DNA of 64,000 nucleotides from Chitinophaga pinensis. Its GTDB lineage: Bacteria > Bacteroidota > Bacteroidia > Flavobacteriales_D > Crocinitomicaceae. Shown piece after piece: positions 35,130 to 44,304 of this stretch. The first letter of the stretch is position 1. Each line of letters opens with the position of its first letter. The stretch spans positions 1 through 64,000 of the forward strand of contig CALPMT020000017.1 of assembly GCA_943324745.2 (NCBI GenBank). The letters are read 5' to 3'. A model generated the notes under the pieces. It ran no database searches. It was given only the letters and a program-made list of their open reading frames with translations, and was not told the DNA's origin. A program made the position numbers and the translations under genes.

Positions 35130-36647
35130 ATGAAATTTGTAGGAAGATTAGTAAAACAAACAGCAAAATTAGAATACAAACGAAGTTTAAAAAAAGATTT
35201 ATCGTTTGTTTTACAGGTTGATACCTTATTTAAACTACTAAAAACTTCAAAACGAACAGCACTTGGGAAGGCGCATAGATTTACTAAAATTTTAGCCAAT
35301 ACAGGTATTATAGAAAGTTTTCAAAATCAAGTTCCAATTCAAAATTATGATGAATTTTATGAAAGTTGGTTAAAACAAACGATAGCAGGTAATAAGAATA
35401 TAATTTGGCCTGGAAAAATCAATTATTTTGCGCTATCCTCAGGGACAACAGGTTCTCCAAGTAAGCAGATACCTGTTTCAAAACAAATGATTAAATCATT
35501 TCAAAAAACAAGTTTGAAACAAATCGTTACACTTTGTCAATTGGATTTACCAACTGAGTTTTTTCAAAAACAAGTCTTGGTTGTTGGCGGCTCTTCCAAA
35601 ATCACCAAGATTCAAAAGCGTTTTGAAGGAGATTTAAGTGGTATTCTCAAGAAACATACTAAAAAAATCGCAACTCCATTTACCAAACCTTCCAAGCGTA
35701 TCAGTGATATCAAAGATTGGAACAAAAAATTGGAAAAAATAGTGGAAGAGGCACCTACTTGGGACATTGGAATTATTGCAGGTATACCGAGTTGGTGTGT
35801 ATTAGTAATGGAGGAAATCGTAAAAAAATATAACCTGAATTCCATTCACGACATTTGGCCAAATTTAAAAGTATACATCCATGGCGGAATTTTTATCGAG
35901 CCTTATGAAAAACGCTTAGCACAAGTATGCGCTAAACCATTATTTCAATTCGATACATACCTTGCTAGTGAAGGATATTTTGCATATCAATTAAATGAAA
36001 ATGAGATGGTTATGCGACTATTAATCGATAATGGGGTGTTTTTTGAATTTATCCCTTTCAATGCTACCTATTTTGATTCAGAAGGCAACTTAATCGATCA
36101 ATACAAAGCGTATACCTTAGCGGAGGTAAAAGAAGGGGTAGATTATGCAATGATTATTACTACCAATGCAGGATTATGGCGTTACCAATTAGGAGACACG
36201 ATTCGTTTCACAAATGTGGCTAATCGTGAAATTAAAATTACAGGAAGAACGAAACAATACCTTTCCTTGGCAGGCGAACATCTATCGCTCGATAACATTC
36301 GAGAAGGATTAGTAGAAGTTAGCAAAGAATTAAACGTTGTTATAGAAGAATTTACGGTTTTTGCCAATGAGGAAAATCCAAACCATTCTTGGTATATTGG
36401 AACAGACAAAAAAATAGACATCGAAATCTTACAAAAATGTTTGGATAAACAGTTGTCGCTATTAAATGACGATTACAAATCAGCCCGAAAAAGCACGTTA
36501 AAATCACCTTCTATACATTTGATTTCGAGCAACTTATTTTATACCTATTTAGAAAGCATCGGGAAATTAGGTGCACAAAATAAATTTCCACGTATACTTC
36601 GTGGACAACAAAAAATTAATTGGGTAGAATTTCTTAAAAACAACTGA
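35130..36647 (+). CDS. GH3-family acyl-adenylate amido synthetase-like protein
   Basis: A 505-residue protein of the GH3 family, known in plants for conjugating amino acids to auxin or jasmonate through an acyl-adenylate. The ATP-binding motif is LSSGTTGSPSKQIPVS (about 105-120). YxxSEG-like Asp/Glu residues follow (TYLASEGYFAYQ), then YQLGDTIRFT and KITGRTKQYL near 370. Bacterial members are mostly uncharacterised, so an acid-amido ligase or a CoA-independent acyl activation is the likely chemistry. It is followed after 51 nt by purM, with which it probably has no functional link. Confidence 0.9.
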   Translation: MKFVGRLVKQTAKLEYKRSLKKDLSFVLQVDTLFKLLKTSKRTALGKAHRFTKILANTGIIESFQNQVPIQNYDEFYESWLKQTIAGNKNIIWPGKINYFALSSGTTGSPSKQIPVSKQMIKSFQKTSLKQIVTLCQLDLPTEFFQKQVLVVGGSSKITKIQKRFEGDLSGILKKHTKKIATPFTKPSKRISDIKDWNKKLEKIVEEAPTWDIGIIAGIPSWCVLVMEEIVKKYNLNSIHDIWPNLKVYIHGGIFIEPYEKRLAQVCAKPLFQFDTYLASEGYFAYQLNENEMVMRLLIDNGVFFEFIPFNATYFDSEGNLIDQYKAYTLAEVKEGVDYAMIITTNAGLWRYQLGDTIRFTNVANREIKITGRTKQYLSLAGEHLSLDNIREGLVEVSKELNVVIEEFTVFANEENPNHSWYIGTDKKIDIEILQKCLDKQLSLLNDDYKSARKSTLKSPSIHLISSNLFYTYLESIGKLGAQNKFPRILRGQQKINWVEFLKNN

Positions 36648-36674
36648 TTTTCCTCGCTACTCGCCACTTTTTAT

Positions 36675-36682
36675 TAATTTTG
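36675..36682 (+). promoter_or_regulatory. Candidate -7 promoter box for purM
   Basis: TAATTTTG matches TAnnTTTG and ends 16 nt before the ATG, implying a very short leader. Confidence 0.4.
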
Positions 36683-36698
36683 TGTTTTTCTATTCGTT

Positions 36699-37865
36699 AT
36701 GTCAGATACAAGATACAATTTACGTGGTGTTTCCGCTGGAAAAGAGGACGTTCACAATGCCATTAAAAAGGTGGATAAAGGGTTATTTCCACAAGCATTT
36801 TGCAAAATCGTTCCAGATACACTTACTGGGGATGAAGATTACTGTGTAGTCATGCACGCAGATGGTGCAGGAACAAAATCTTCCTTAGCATACATGTATT
36901 GGAAAGAAACAGGTGACTTATCTGTTTGGAAAGGAATAGCACAAGACGCATTAATCATGAATATTGATGATTTATTGTGTGTTGGAGCAGTAGATAATAT
37001 TCTACTTTCTTCCACTATCGGTAGAAACAAAAATTTAGTTACTGGAGAAGTTATTTCTGCTATTATCAATGGTACTGAAGAATTATTAACAGAATTACGC
37101 AATCAAGGAATTGGTATTAATTCTACTGGAGGTGAAACAGCTGATGTAGGGGACTTAGTTCGAACATTAATTGTGGATTCTACGGTTGTTTGCCGAATGA
37201 AACGTTCAGATGTGATCTCTAACCATACGATTCAAGATGGAGATGTAATCATCGGGTTAGCTTCTTTTGGTCAAGCGAGTTATGAAAACAGTTATAACGG
37301 TGGAATGGGTAGTAATGGTTTAACTTCCGCGCGACACGATGTATTCTGTAAAGAATTGGCTGAAAAATACCCGGAAAGTTTTGATCCATCTGTACCTGCA
37401 GAACTAGTATACTCAGGAAAATACCGTTTGACAGATACAGTAGAAGGTAGTCCAATAAACGCTGGGCAATTAGTACTTTCTCCAACAAGAACGTATGCGC
37501 CCATTATCAAAAAAATATTGGATAATCACCGTGCTAATATCCATGGAATGGTTCACTGTAGTGGTGGTGCACAAACAAAAGTGCTACATTTTGTAGACAA
37601 TGTACATGTGATTAAAGACAATTTATTTGACGTTCCTCCTTTATTTAAAACAATTCAAGAGGAATCCAATACAGAATGGAAAGAAATGTACAAAGTATTT
37701 AATATGGGTCACCGTATGGAAATATATGTACCAAAAGAACTTGCTGCTGAAATCATTGCGATTTCTGAATCGTTTAATGTACCTGCAAAAATTGTTGGTC
37801 GTGTAGAAAAACATACAGGCAAAAAATTAACCATCACTTCCGAATTTGGAGAATTCATTTACTAA
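36699..37865 (+). CDS. purM: Phosphoribosylformylglycinamidine cyclo-ligase (AIR synthase)
   Basis: Cytosolic purine-biosynthesis enzyme that closes the imidazole ring of AIR using ATP. The N-terminal motif with HADGAGTKSSLAY (about 52-64) and NIDDLLCVGA (about 88-97) binds ATP and Mg; STGGETADVGDL and GLASFGQASYEN follow, and the AIRS C-terminal domain has MVHCSGGAQTKVL and FNMGHRMEIYVP. At 388 residues it is longer than E. coli PurM (345), as is usual in Bacteroidota. It is followed by prfA after 6 nt. Confidence 0.95.
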   Translation: MSDTRYNLRGVSAGKEDVHNAIKKVDKGLFPQAFCKIVPDTLTGDEDYCVVMHADGAGTKSSLAYMYWKETGDLSVWKGIAQDALIMNIDDLLCVGAVDNILLSSTIGRNKNLVTGEVISAIINGTEELLTELRNQGIGINSTGGETADVGDLVRTLIVDSTVVCRMKRSDVISNHTIQDGDVIIGLASFGQASYENSYNGGMGSNGLTSARHDVFCKELAEKYPESFDPSVPAELVYSGKYRLTDTVEGSPINAGQLVLSPTRTYAPIIKKILDNHRANIHGMVHCSGGAQTKVLHFVDNVHVIKDNLFDVPPLFKTIQEESNTEWKEMYKVFNMGHRMEIYVPKELAAEIIAISESFNVPAKIVGRVEKHTGKKLTITSEFGEFIY

Positions 37866-37871
37866 ACATAG

Positions 37872-38951
37872 ATGCAAGATTTATTAAAAAAATTAGAAGC
37901 GATTGAATATCGTTTTACAGAAGTTGGAACATTAATTGTCGATCCAGATATTATCTCGGATATGGACCGTTATGTGAAACTGAACAAGGAGTACAAAGAA
38001 TTAGAAGAAGTTGTTACAGCCTACAAAAAATATAAAAACATCATTGATAATCTTCAAAGTTCAAAGGAATTATTAGCCATCGAAGAAGATCCAGAAATGC
38101 GAGAAATGGCAAAAATGGAGATTGATGAGTTAGAGAATACACGACCAGTTTTAGAAGAGGAATTAAAAGTGCTTTTGATACCTAAAGATCCAGAAGACAA
38201 TAAGAATGCGATCATGGAACTTCGTGCTGGTACCGGAGGAGATGAGGCATGTATCTTTGTGGAAGATTGTTTCCGTATGTATACGCTGTTTTTCAAGGAA
38301 ATGGGTTGGCATTATGAAATTTTGAATTCACAGGAAGGTGGAACAAAAGGTATCAAGGAGATTTCCTTGGAAATTTCTGGGGATGGAATTTATGGGATGT
38401 TAAAGTTTGAGTCTGGTGTTCACCGTGTACAACGTATTCCAGAAACAGAATCTCAAGGTCGTGTTCATACTTCTGCCATTACGGTTGCTATTTTACCAGA
38501 AGCGGAAGAAGTGGATTTTGAATTGGACATGGGTGATGTACGTAAAGATACGTTCAGAGCATCTGGAGCGGGTGGTCAGCATATCAACAAAACAGAGTCA
38601 GCGATTCGTTTGACACACATTCCCACAAATACCGTAGTAGAATGTCAGGATGGCCGTTCACAACACAAAAACTTAGCCATGGCGATTTCTGTATTACGTT
38701 CTCGTTTGTATCAAAAAGAATTGGACCGTGTGCATGAAGAACGTGCTGCAAAACGTAAAACCTTAGTTTCTACGGGCGATAGATCAGCTAAAATTAGAAC
38801 CTATAATTACCCTCAGGGTCGTATTACAGACCATAGAATTAACAAAACCATTTACAACCTTTCTGCATTTATGAATGGTGATATCAAGGATATGATTGAT
38901 TCCCTAAAAATGGCAGAAAATGCGGAGAGAATGAGAGGTGAAGCGGAATAA
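37872..38951 (+). CDS. prfA: Peptide chain release factor 1
   Basis: Recognises UAA and UAG and triggers peptide release. The GGQ loop is in ASGAGGQHINKTESAIR (about 230-246); the codon-recognition tripeptide region is within RVQRIPETESQGRVHTSA (about 185-200, with the PxT-type PET). The 359-residue length is normal. Residue Gln in GGQ is the usual methylation site of PrmC. It is cotranscribed with purM and the three envelope protein genes downstream. Confidence 0.97.
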   Translation: MQDLLKKLEAIEYRFTEVGTLIVDPDIISDMDRYVKLNKEYKELEEVVTAYKKYKNIIDNLQSSKELLAIEEDPEMREMAKMEIDELENTRPVLEEELKVLLIPKDPEDNKNAIMELRAGTGGDEACIFVEDCFRMYTLFFKEMGWHYEILNSQEGGTKGIKEISLEISGDGIYGMLKFESGVHRVQRIPETESQGRVHTSAITVAILPEAEEVDFELDMGDVRKDTFRASGAGGQHINKTESAIRLTHIPTNTVVECQDGRSQHKNLAMAISVLRSRLYQKELDRVHEERAAKRKTLVSTGDRSAKIRTYNYPQGRITDHRINKTIYNLSAFMNGDIKDMIDSLKMAENAERMRGEAE

Positions 38952-38956
38952 TGAGT

Positions 38957-38979
38957 GACGAGTTACGGGCGACGAGTTA
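38957..38979 (+). repeat. Two copies of GACGAGTTA in the prfA 3' gap
   Basis: GACGAGTTA occurs at 38957-38965 and 38971-38979, between the prfA stop and the next lipoprotein start. A similar GAGTGACG doublet lies near 48466-48487. These small repeats are probably intergenic drift, not a regulatory site. Confidence 0.4.
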
Positions 38980-38990
38980 AGATTTTATAT

Positions 38991-39653
38991 ATGAAGTATT
39001 TAATTTTTTTGGTGGTGTTTTTTACAATGAGTTCCTGCATAGAAATCATTGATGACTTGACATTTAAAAGCGATGGCTCAGGGACTTTTAAATATACAAT
39101 AAACTTAAGTGCAAGTAAGGTTCGTATGAATTCGATTTTAGCACTAGATAGTTTGGACGGAAAAAAAGTACCTTCTATTCAAGAGATAAAAGATAAAATC
39201 GCAAAATACAAAGAGATCATTTCGCAAAAAGAAGGGATCTCTAACGTAAAAGTGGAAACAGACTTTACCAATTTTATCTTAAAAATTCAATGTGATTTCA
39301 CTTCAATTATTGCATTACAAAAAGCGGTTAAAGAAATTGTGCTCGACGAAAGCAAAAACAAAAAAGAAATCGAATCCTATTGGTTGATCTGGGAAGGAAA
39401 TCGATTGACGAGATCTATACCTTCGATTACTGAAGATTTAACTTCACGACTCAAAAAAGAAGACATTGAAGGATTAAAAAAAGGAAACTATATGTCAATT
39501 ACACGATTTGATAGACCCGTCGAAAAGTGCGAAAATTCAGCTAGTTTAATTTCTGCAAACAAGATGGCAGTCATGCTAAAAAATTCTCCTTACGCTTTGA
39601 TACAAAATTTGAATCTACTTGAAAACACGATTGTATTAAGCGATAAAAAATAG
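38991..39653 (+). CDS. Uncharacterised lipoprotein, 220 aa
   Basis: The start is placed at the ATG that gives the lipoprotein signal MKYLIFLVVFFTMSSCIEII (Cys16); the longer frame begins at a GTG within the repeat doublet. The mature part is a charged alpha/beta region (IDDLTFKSDGSGTFKYTIN, then KEIVLDESKNKKE). No family is recognised. It is 39 nt after prfA and 9 nt before the next envelope gene, so it belongs to an operon of three. Confidence 0.7.
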   Translation: MKYLIFLVVFFTMSSCIEIIDDLTFKSDGSGTFKYTINLSASKVRMNSILALDSLDGKKVPSIQEIKDKIAKYKEIISQKEGISNVKVETDFTNFILKIQCDFTSIIALQKAVKEIVLDESKNKKEIESYWLIWEGNRLTRSIPSITEDLTSRLKKEDIEGLKKGNYMSITRFDRPVEKCENSASLISANKMAVMLKNSPYALIQNLNLLENTIVLSDKK

Positions 39654-39662
39654 CCATTACTT

Positions 39663-41528
39663 ATGAAAAATAGATTCTTATTACTAGTTTGTTTATTTAA
39701 TCTTTACACATTTGGGCAGACATCAGATGACTTGATTCCAAAAGAAGCTGTAATTGTTTTAGGGATTAATAATACTTCATTATTAAAGAAAATTTCGATG
39801 GATTCGTTAATACAGTATGAATTCATGGAAGAAGTACAAGCTGAAATGTTTGATGGTTCTGCAGACAATAAAACTTTAAAAGATGCTGGATTTGATTTTG
39901 GACAAAAATTGCATGTTTTCAATGGTAAAACAAACAATTATGAAGTTTCTGGTTTTTCATTTGGGATAAGTAGTTTAAAAGATTTGTTACTTGTTTTTGA
40001 TGATTTTGATAAAGTTAAAAGTCCAATAAATGGTATCGAATACTATAATTCTTATTTTAATCATTTAATCATTAAAGGGAAAGCAGGGTTAGTATTGCGC
40101 GTTGATCCTTCTTATGAAAAAATCAAACATGTGACAGACTCCATCTGGATCAAACGTGGAAATGGTTATTTCTTTGATGATAAAGATAAAGATAAAAAAG
40201 GCGAAAGAGAAGGCGATGATGAGGCTGTAGATCCGCTTAATAAAATTTTGAAAGAGGGTGAATTGGAAGCGGATGATACAGAAGTAAAATTAAATGCGAA
40301 AGACATCATTAATAAAACGTATTGGGAATTAAAAGATAGTGTAACGAACGATTTACAGGTTAATTATTTGCAATTTATTCTGAGTGAGATTTTTGAGAAA
40401 AATGTTCATTTAAAAAATCAAGACAGCAAATTTGCAACTCAATTAACGCATGATTCAGAAGGGATTTTCTACATGGATAATTCACGCAACTTGCAGAATG
40501 CTAAAGGATTATGGTATTTTCAAACGATGTTTCCGGAATTATTTAAAGATATTAAAAACTTATATTCTGGAAATGTAGTTGTTGGAGATATTTATTTAAA
40601 AGACAATGCCATTGAATTTAAACTTCAAGCAAATTACGGAAAAGAATTAGGAAAAATATATGAGAAATTAAACAGCACCAAATTTGATAAAAGTGTACTG
40701 CGTTATATACACGAAGATTGTGCAGGATTTTTCACCTATAATATTAATTTAAAAGAAGGTTACAAACAAGCATATGATATTATTATACCTATGTTGAGCA
40801 AACAGAAAGATCCTAGAGTTACAAGTAACGTTTTAAAAGCAGAGTTATTAAATGAATTCATCAATTTAGACGCAGTATTTGATACCTACCACGGGAGTAT
40901 GTTTGGGACATTTAATGGAGTTAAAAAAGTTAAAACAAAGCGCATTGAGTTTAGTTATGATGAAAAAACCTTCGAGTACAGTGAAAAAGAAATTATTGGT
41001 GAAGAAGAAATGCCCATGTTTACTGTAGGGTTTTCTACTGGACGCGCTGATATTCCTGAAAAGATTTTAGAATACATGGGCAAAATGACTACCCGATTTA
41101 AAAAAACGGATAATTACTGGAAAATTGATGATGCTATTTTTAATTCTATACCAGTATATGTCATCAATCGTAATGGTTTGTTGGTAATTACAAACGATGA
41201 AAGTTTAGCAAAAGAACACATTGATGGTTATGGAAAACAAGCACTTTCTGGAAAACAAGCTAAAAATGCGAAGAAGAGTAAGTTTATGTACTCGTATTTC
41301 AATATTGGAGAAGTACTTAGTAAAATCCCAAAACAACTGTTTACAACGAAACAAAATAAAGTATTAGATTCTATGCGTGGTAAGGAGGGTTATATTGAGT
41401 TGACAACCATCAATACTTCTATAGAAAACACTGATTTTGAAATTAATTATTATTTCCAAGGAGAATACAAAGATTCTGGGAAATACCTGCTAGATTTGAT
41501 CAATTCAGCATTTGTTTTGGCTAAATAA
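39663..41528 (+). CDS. Uncharacterised exported protein, 621 aa
   Basis: Signal peptide (1-18, ending LYTFGQ). The mature protein starts DDLIPKEAVIVLGINNTSLLKK and has an internal acidic Lys/Glu/Asp-rich linker (about 175-215). Its beginning resembles the DUF4836/DUF3352 style of Bacteroidota surface proteins (a strand ending VLGINN followed by a helix), a tentative likeness only. It is the middle gene of the lipoprotein/621-aa/443-aa operon. Confidence 0.6.
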   Translation: MKNRFLLLVCLFNLYTFGQTSDDLIPKEAVIVLGINNTSLLKKISMDSLIQYEFMEEVQAEMFDGSADNKTLKDAGFDFGQKLHVFNGKTNNYEVSGFSFGISSLKDLLLVFDDFDKVKSPINGIEYYNSYFNHLIIKGKAGLVLRVDPSYEKIKHVTDSIWIKRGNGYFFDDKDKDKKGEREGDDEAVDPLNKILKEGELEADDTEVKLNAKDIINKTYWELKDSVTNDLQVNYLQFILSEIFEKNVHLKNQDSKFATQLTHDSEGIFYMDNSRNLQNAKGLWYFQTMFPELFKDIKNLYSGNVVVGDIYLKDNAIEFKLQANYGKELGKIYEKLNSTKFDKSVLRYIHEDCAGFFTYNINLKEGYKQAYDIIIPMLSKQKDPRVTSNVLKAELLNEFINLDAVFDTYHGSMFGTFNGVKKVKTKRIEFSYDEKTFEYSEKEIIGEEEMPMFTVGFSTGRADIPEKILEYMGKMTTRFKKTDNYWKIDDAIFNSIPVYVINRNGLLVITNDESLAKEHIDGYGKQALSGKQAKNAKKSKFMYSYFNIGEVLSKIPKQLFTTKQNKVLDSMRGKEGYIELTTINTSIENTDFEINYYFQGEYKDSGKYLLDLINSAFVLAK

Positions 41529-41533
41529 TTCGC

Positions 41534-42865
41534 ATGGTTCGTAAAGTAACATTTATTCTTTTTTTGTTATCGTTATTGATAGCATTCTTCTATTTTAGGC
41601 CCTTATTGACAAGTAAGAAGCCACAGCCATCTTTAATGGATCGTATGCCTGATGGTGATTTTATAGGAAGATTAAACGTATTAAACATTGCAAAAGAATC
41701 AAATGCAATGCTGTTTTTTAATAAAATTCCGTTTCGAGATTTAATTACTCCTGAATTTTTATTGGCACAAGGTAAAAGTTATGGATTAGATTTTCAACGT
41801 CCATCTTATTTTTTTTCAAATGTAAATGGGGAATGGGGCGCATTAATTCACGTTGCCGATTCAAGTAAAATTTACTCTGGGATTGTTCGACTAAAAAAGA
41901 GAATTGATTTACAAGATACGATTGTAGGTCAACAGAAAGTTTTCTCCTTTAAAAAGAAAAGTTCCTACATCACTTACGGGAAGAATTGGATCTTTCTTTA
42001 CAAAGGGAAAAAACTGTTAAAAAGAATGTATCACGTGATGTATTCTGAAAAAGGTGACATGACAAGCGTATGGAAGAAATTTTCTACTGAAAAACAATTT
42101 CGTTTTGAGAAGTTAGTACTTTATTCTAATTACAAAGAGTTGATTAACAAAGGTATTACTACCGCTATGTTCGCTCACGATACTGATTCTAATTCTTTAA
42201 AATTGAAAGTATATTTTAGAAGTAAAGTTCCATTGGCGGTAGTACCAAAAAAAGAAGGTATTGCTTTTAAGAATTATTATTATACGGGACGATTAATGAA
42301 TATTCACATGAATATTAATAATTTAAGAAAATCTAAAAACGATCCTTTTTACAAAGTTATGACTGGATTAAGTAAGCGTGTAAGTTTCCCATTAAATTCA
42401 TTTTTAAATGCTTGGGAAGGAGATATTTCATACCATCAAGGTGGATCAATCACCGTGAGAGAAAAAGTCATTGAATCTGTGTTGGATGAAAATTTTAATG
42501 TATCACAAGTAGAAACATTAAAAGAGAAAAAAGTTCCTGGTTTTGCCTTATTATTTTCAATTAATAATAACATTCATGATTTGTTATATCAATTGTTTGC
42601 AAAAGGAATTTTACGGAAAGAAGGTGAACATTTACGTTTCTTGTTTTCACCTGCAATTAAGTTGAAGTTGACACCAAATGTCGCTTATTTTTATTCATCT
42701 GACAACGTCCCCATGACTGAAATGTCTTCTTATAACGGAGGGGTATGGATGCACAATTACACCAAATATGGATTCCAATTAGATTCGATGAATCGACATG
42801 AAGTGTTTGGATCAGTGAATGTCCCTGTGCAACGTATTATTCGTTATGTGAAAGGTAGTTTTTAA
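41534..42865 (+). CDS. Uncharacterised membrane-anchored protein, 443 aa
   Basis: One N-terminal membrane helix (about 5-22, FILFLLSLLIAFFYF) followed by a beta-rich, Lys-rich exported domain with no recognised motif. It starts 5 nt after the 621-residue protein and probably forms a complex with it: both have the same strand-rich style (for example DGDFIGRLNVLNIA). No family is recognised. Confidence 0.6.
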   Translation: MVRKVTFILFLLSLLIAFFYFRPLLTSKKPQPSLMDRMPDGDFIGRLNVLNIAKESNAMLFFNKIPFRDLITPEFLLAQGKSYGLDFQRPSYFFSNVNGEWGALIHVADSSKIYSGIVRLKKRIDLQDTIVGQQKVFSFKKKSSYITYGKNWIFLYKGKKLLKRMYHVMYSEKGDMTSVWKKFSTEKQFRFEKLVLYSNYKELINKGITTAMFAHDTDSNSLKLKVYFRSKVPLAVVPKKEGIAFKNYYYTGRLMNIHMNINNLRKSKNDPFYKVMTGLSKRVSFPLNSFLNAWEGDISYHQGGSITVREKVIESVLDENFNVSQVETLKEKKVPGFALLFSINNNIHDLLYQLFAKGILRKEGEHLRFLFSPAIKLKLTPNVAYFYSSDNVPMTEMSSYNGGVWMHNYTKYGFQLDSMNRHEVFGSVNVPVQRIIRYVKGSF

Positions 42866-42888
42866 AGAATTTGGTATAATCGACATTT

Positions 42889-43998
42889 TTAACGGTTATA
42901 TCTTTTGATTACCTCCCAAATCGTCTCAGCAGTTTTATCCCAAGTAAATACAACACTTCTTTCCAAGGATTTTCTAGCTAATTCATTTCTAAGTGTTTCA
43001 TTTTCTGAAATTTGAATCATGGCATTTGTTATGTCTTCGACAGAAAAAGGGTCTACCAATAGCGCAGCATCACCCACAACTTCGGGTAGGGAAGTCAAGT
43101 TGCCAGAAATTAATGGTATTCCACATCGCATCGCTTCGACCAATGGAATTCCGAATCCTTCAAAATAAGGAACATACACAAAACAAGCAGCAGCTCCCAT
43201 GACACGAACTAATTTTTGTATGGTTAAATGCCCTGTATAATGTATACTATCATGTTTTAAGGCTAATAATTCTTGGTTGTGTTTCCACATCGGTTCGCCC
43301 ACAACAACTAAATCAAAAGAAGTGTCTTTCTCTCGGTATTTTAAATAGGATTCTATCAAACGCTTGACATTTTTGCGTGGATGAATCGAACCTACAAATA
43401 AAAAATAGGGTTTATCGTGTGTTAAGTGATTTCGAACATGAGCAATATCGTCTTCTGCTAAAGGTGCAAACACGTCGTTTGCTCCATTCCAAGCAACTGT
43501 TATTTTACTTTCAGGGACTTGATAGGTACCGATTAAATCCTGTTTGGTATAATTGGAAACTGTCACGATATGTTTGGCTTTCTTTGCGAATTTCGGAAAG
43601 AAATAATTGTAATACACCCGTGAACTCCAGGGTAAGTCTTTGGGATAATGTACAAAGTTTAAATCGTGTATGACATTCACTTGCGGAACTTGACTTCGTA
43701 AACTCAAATACCCATCCGGAGACAAAAAAACATCCGCTTTGTATTTTTTTAAGGCGCGTTTGACTGCAAATTCAAACCAAAGAATAAATAAAATGGGATG
43801 GCGCGCTGGTGGTCGCAAAACGATCGGAACTACATTTGGAGCAAATAAGTAACGATTGTCGTATGCGCGATCAAAGAAAAACAAAAACGTATGTTCCGGG
43901 TGATTTTCCACCATACGCTTCACCACTTCGTAGGTAAACCAACCGAAGCCTTCCATTTTTGTAGGAAGCAAGAAACGAGTGTTGATGGCTATGATCAT
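42889..43998 (-). CDS. Glycosyltransferase, GT4 family
   Basis: A 369-residue GT-B fold enzyme that transfers a sugar from a nucleotide donor. The C-terminal donor domain has FLFVGSIHPRKNVKRLIESY and the GT4 signature EGFGIPLVEAMRCGIPLISG with the EX7E pair. The N-terminal domain has INTRFLLPTKMEGFGWFTYE. It is likely involved in surface polysaccharide or glycoprotein assembly. It starts 4 nt after the orphan antitoxin-like gene on the same strand. Confidence 0.93.
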   Translation of the reverse strand: MIIAINTRFLLPTKMEGFGWFTYEVVKRMVENHPEHTFLFFFDRAYDNRYLFAPNVVPIVLRPPARHPILFILWFEFAVKRALKKYKADVFLSPDGYLSLRSQVPQVNVIHDLNFVHYPKDLPWSSRVYYNYFFPKFAKKAKHIVTVSNYTKQDLIGTYQVPESKITVAWNGANDVFAPLAEDDIAHVRNHLTHDKPYFLFVGSIHPRKNVKRLIESYLKYREKDTSFDLVVVGEPMWKHNQELLALKHDSIHYTGHLTIQKLVRVMGAAACFVYVPYFEGFGIPLVEAMRCGIPLISGNLTSLPEVVGDAALLVDPFSVEDITNAMIQISENETLRNELARKSLERSVVFTWDKTAETIWEVIKRYNR

Positions 43999-44001
43999 GC
44001 C

Positions 44002-44304
44002 TTAAGCAGCTGAACCTTTTGAAGAAGGGATAATATTGTTCAATTCATTTGATTTTTGAAAAGCTTCTTCTTCTAAATCAAAATCATCTTGTAGACCCAA
44101 CCAAAAATTAGGACTTGTTCCAAAATATTTGGCAAAACGTAATGCAGTGTCGGCAGTAATTCTTCGTTTACCTTTGATTATTTCACTAATTCTTGTTTGA
44201 GGAATAAAAGTATCTTTCGCTAAACGATAAGCAGAAATTTCTAAATGAATTAAAAACTCTTCAAGTAATATCTCCCCTGGATGTATGTTGTTTAATTTTT
44301 CCAT
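44002..44304 (-). CDS. Orphan HigA-like XRE antitoxin
   Basis: A 100-residue HTH protein matching the HigA/VapI antitoxin family: NIHPGEILLEEFLIHLEISA, then YRLAKDTFIPQTRISEIIKG and ALRFAKYFGTSPNFWLGLQ. Such proteins neutralise a HigB mRNA interferase and repress their own operon. No HigB gene is found on either side: the flanking genes are an acyltransferase (overlap 13 nt) and a glycosyltransferase (gap 4 nt). It may now be a plain regulator or part of a distant pair. Confidence 0.88.
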   Translation of the reverse strand: MEKLNNIHPGEILLEEFLIHLEISAYRLAKDTFIPQTRISEIIKGKRRITADTALRFAKYFGTSPNFWLGLQDDFDLEEEAFQKSNELNNIIPSSKGSAA

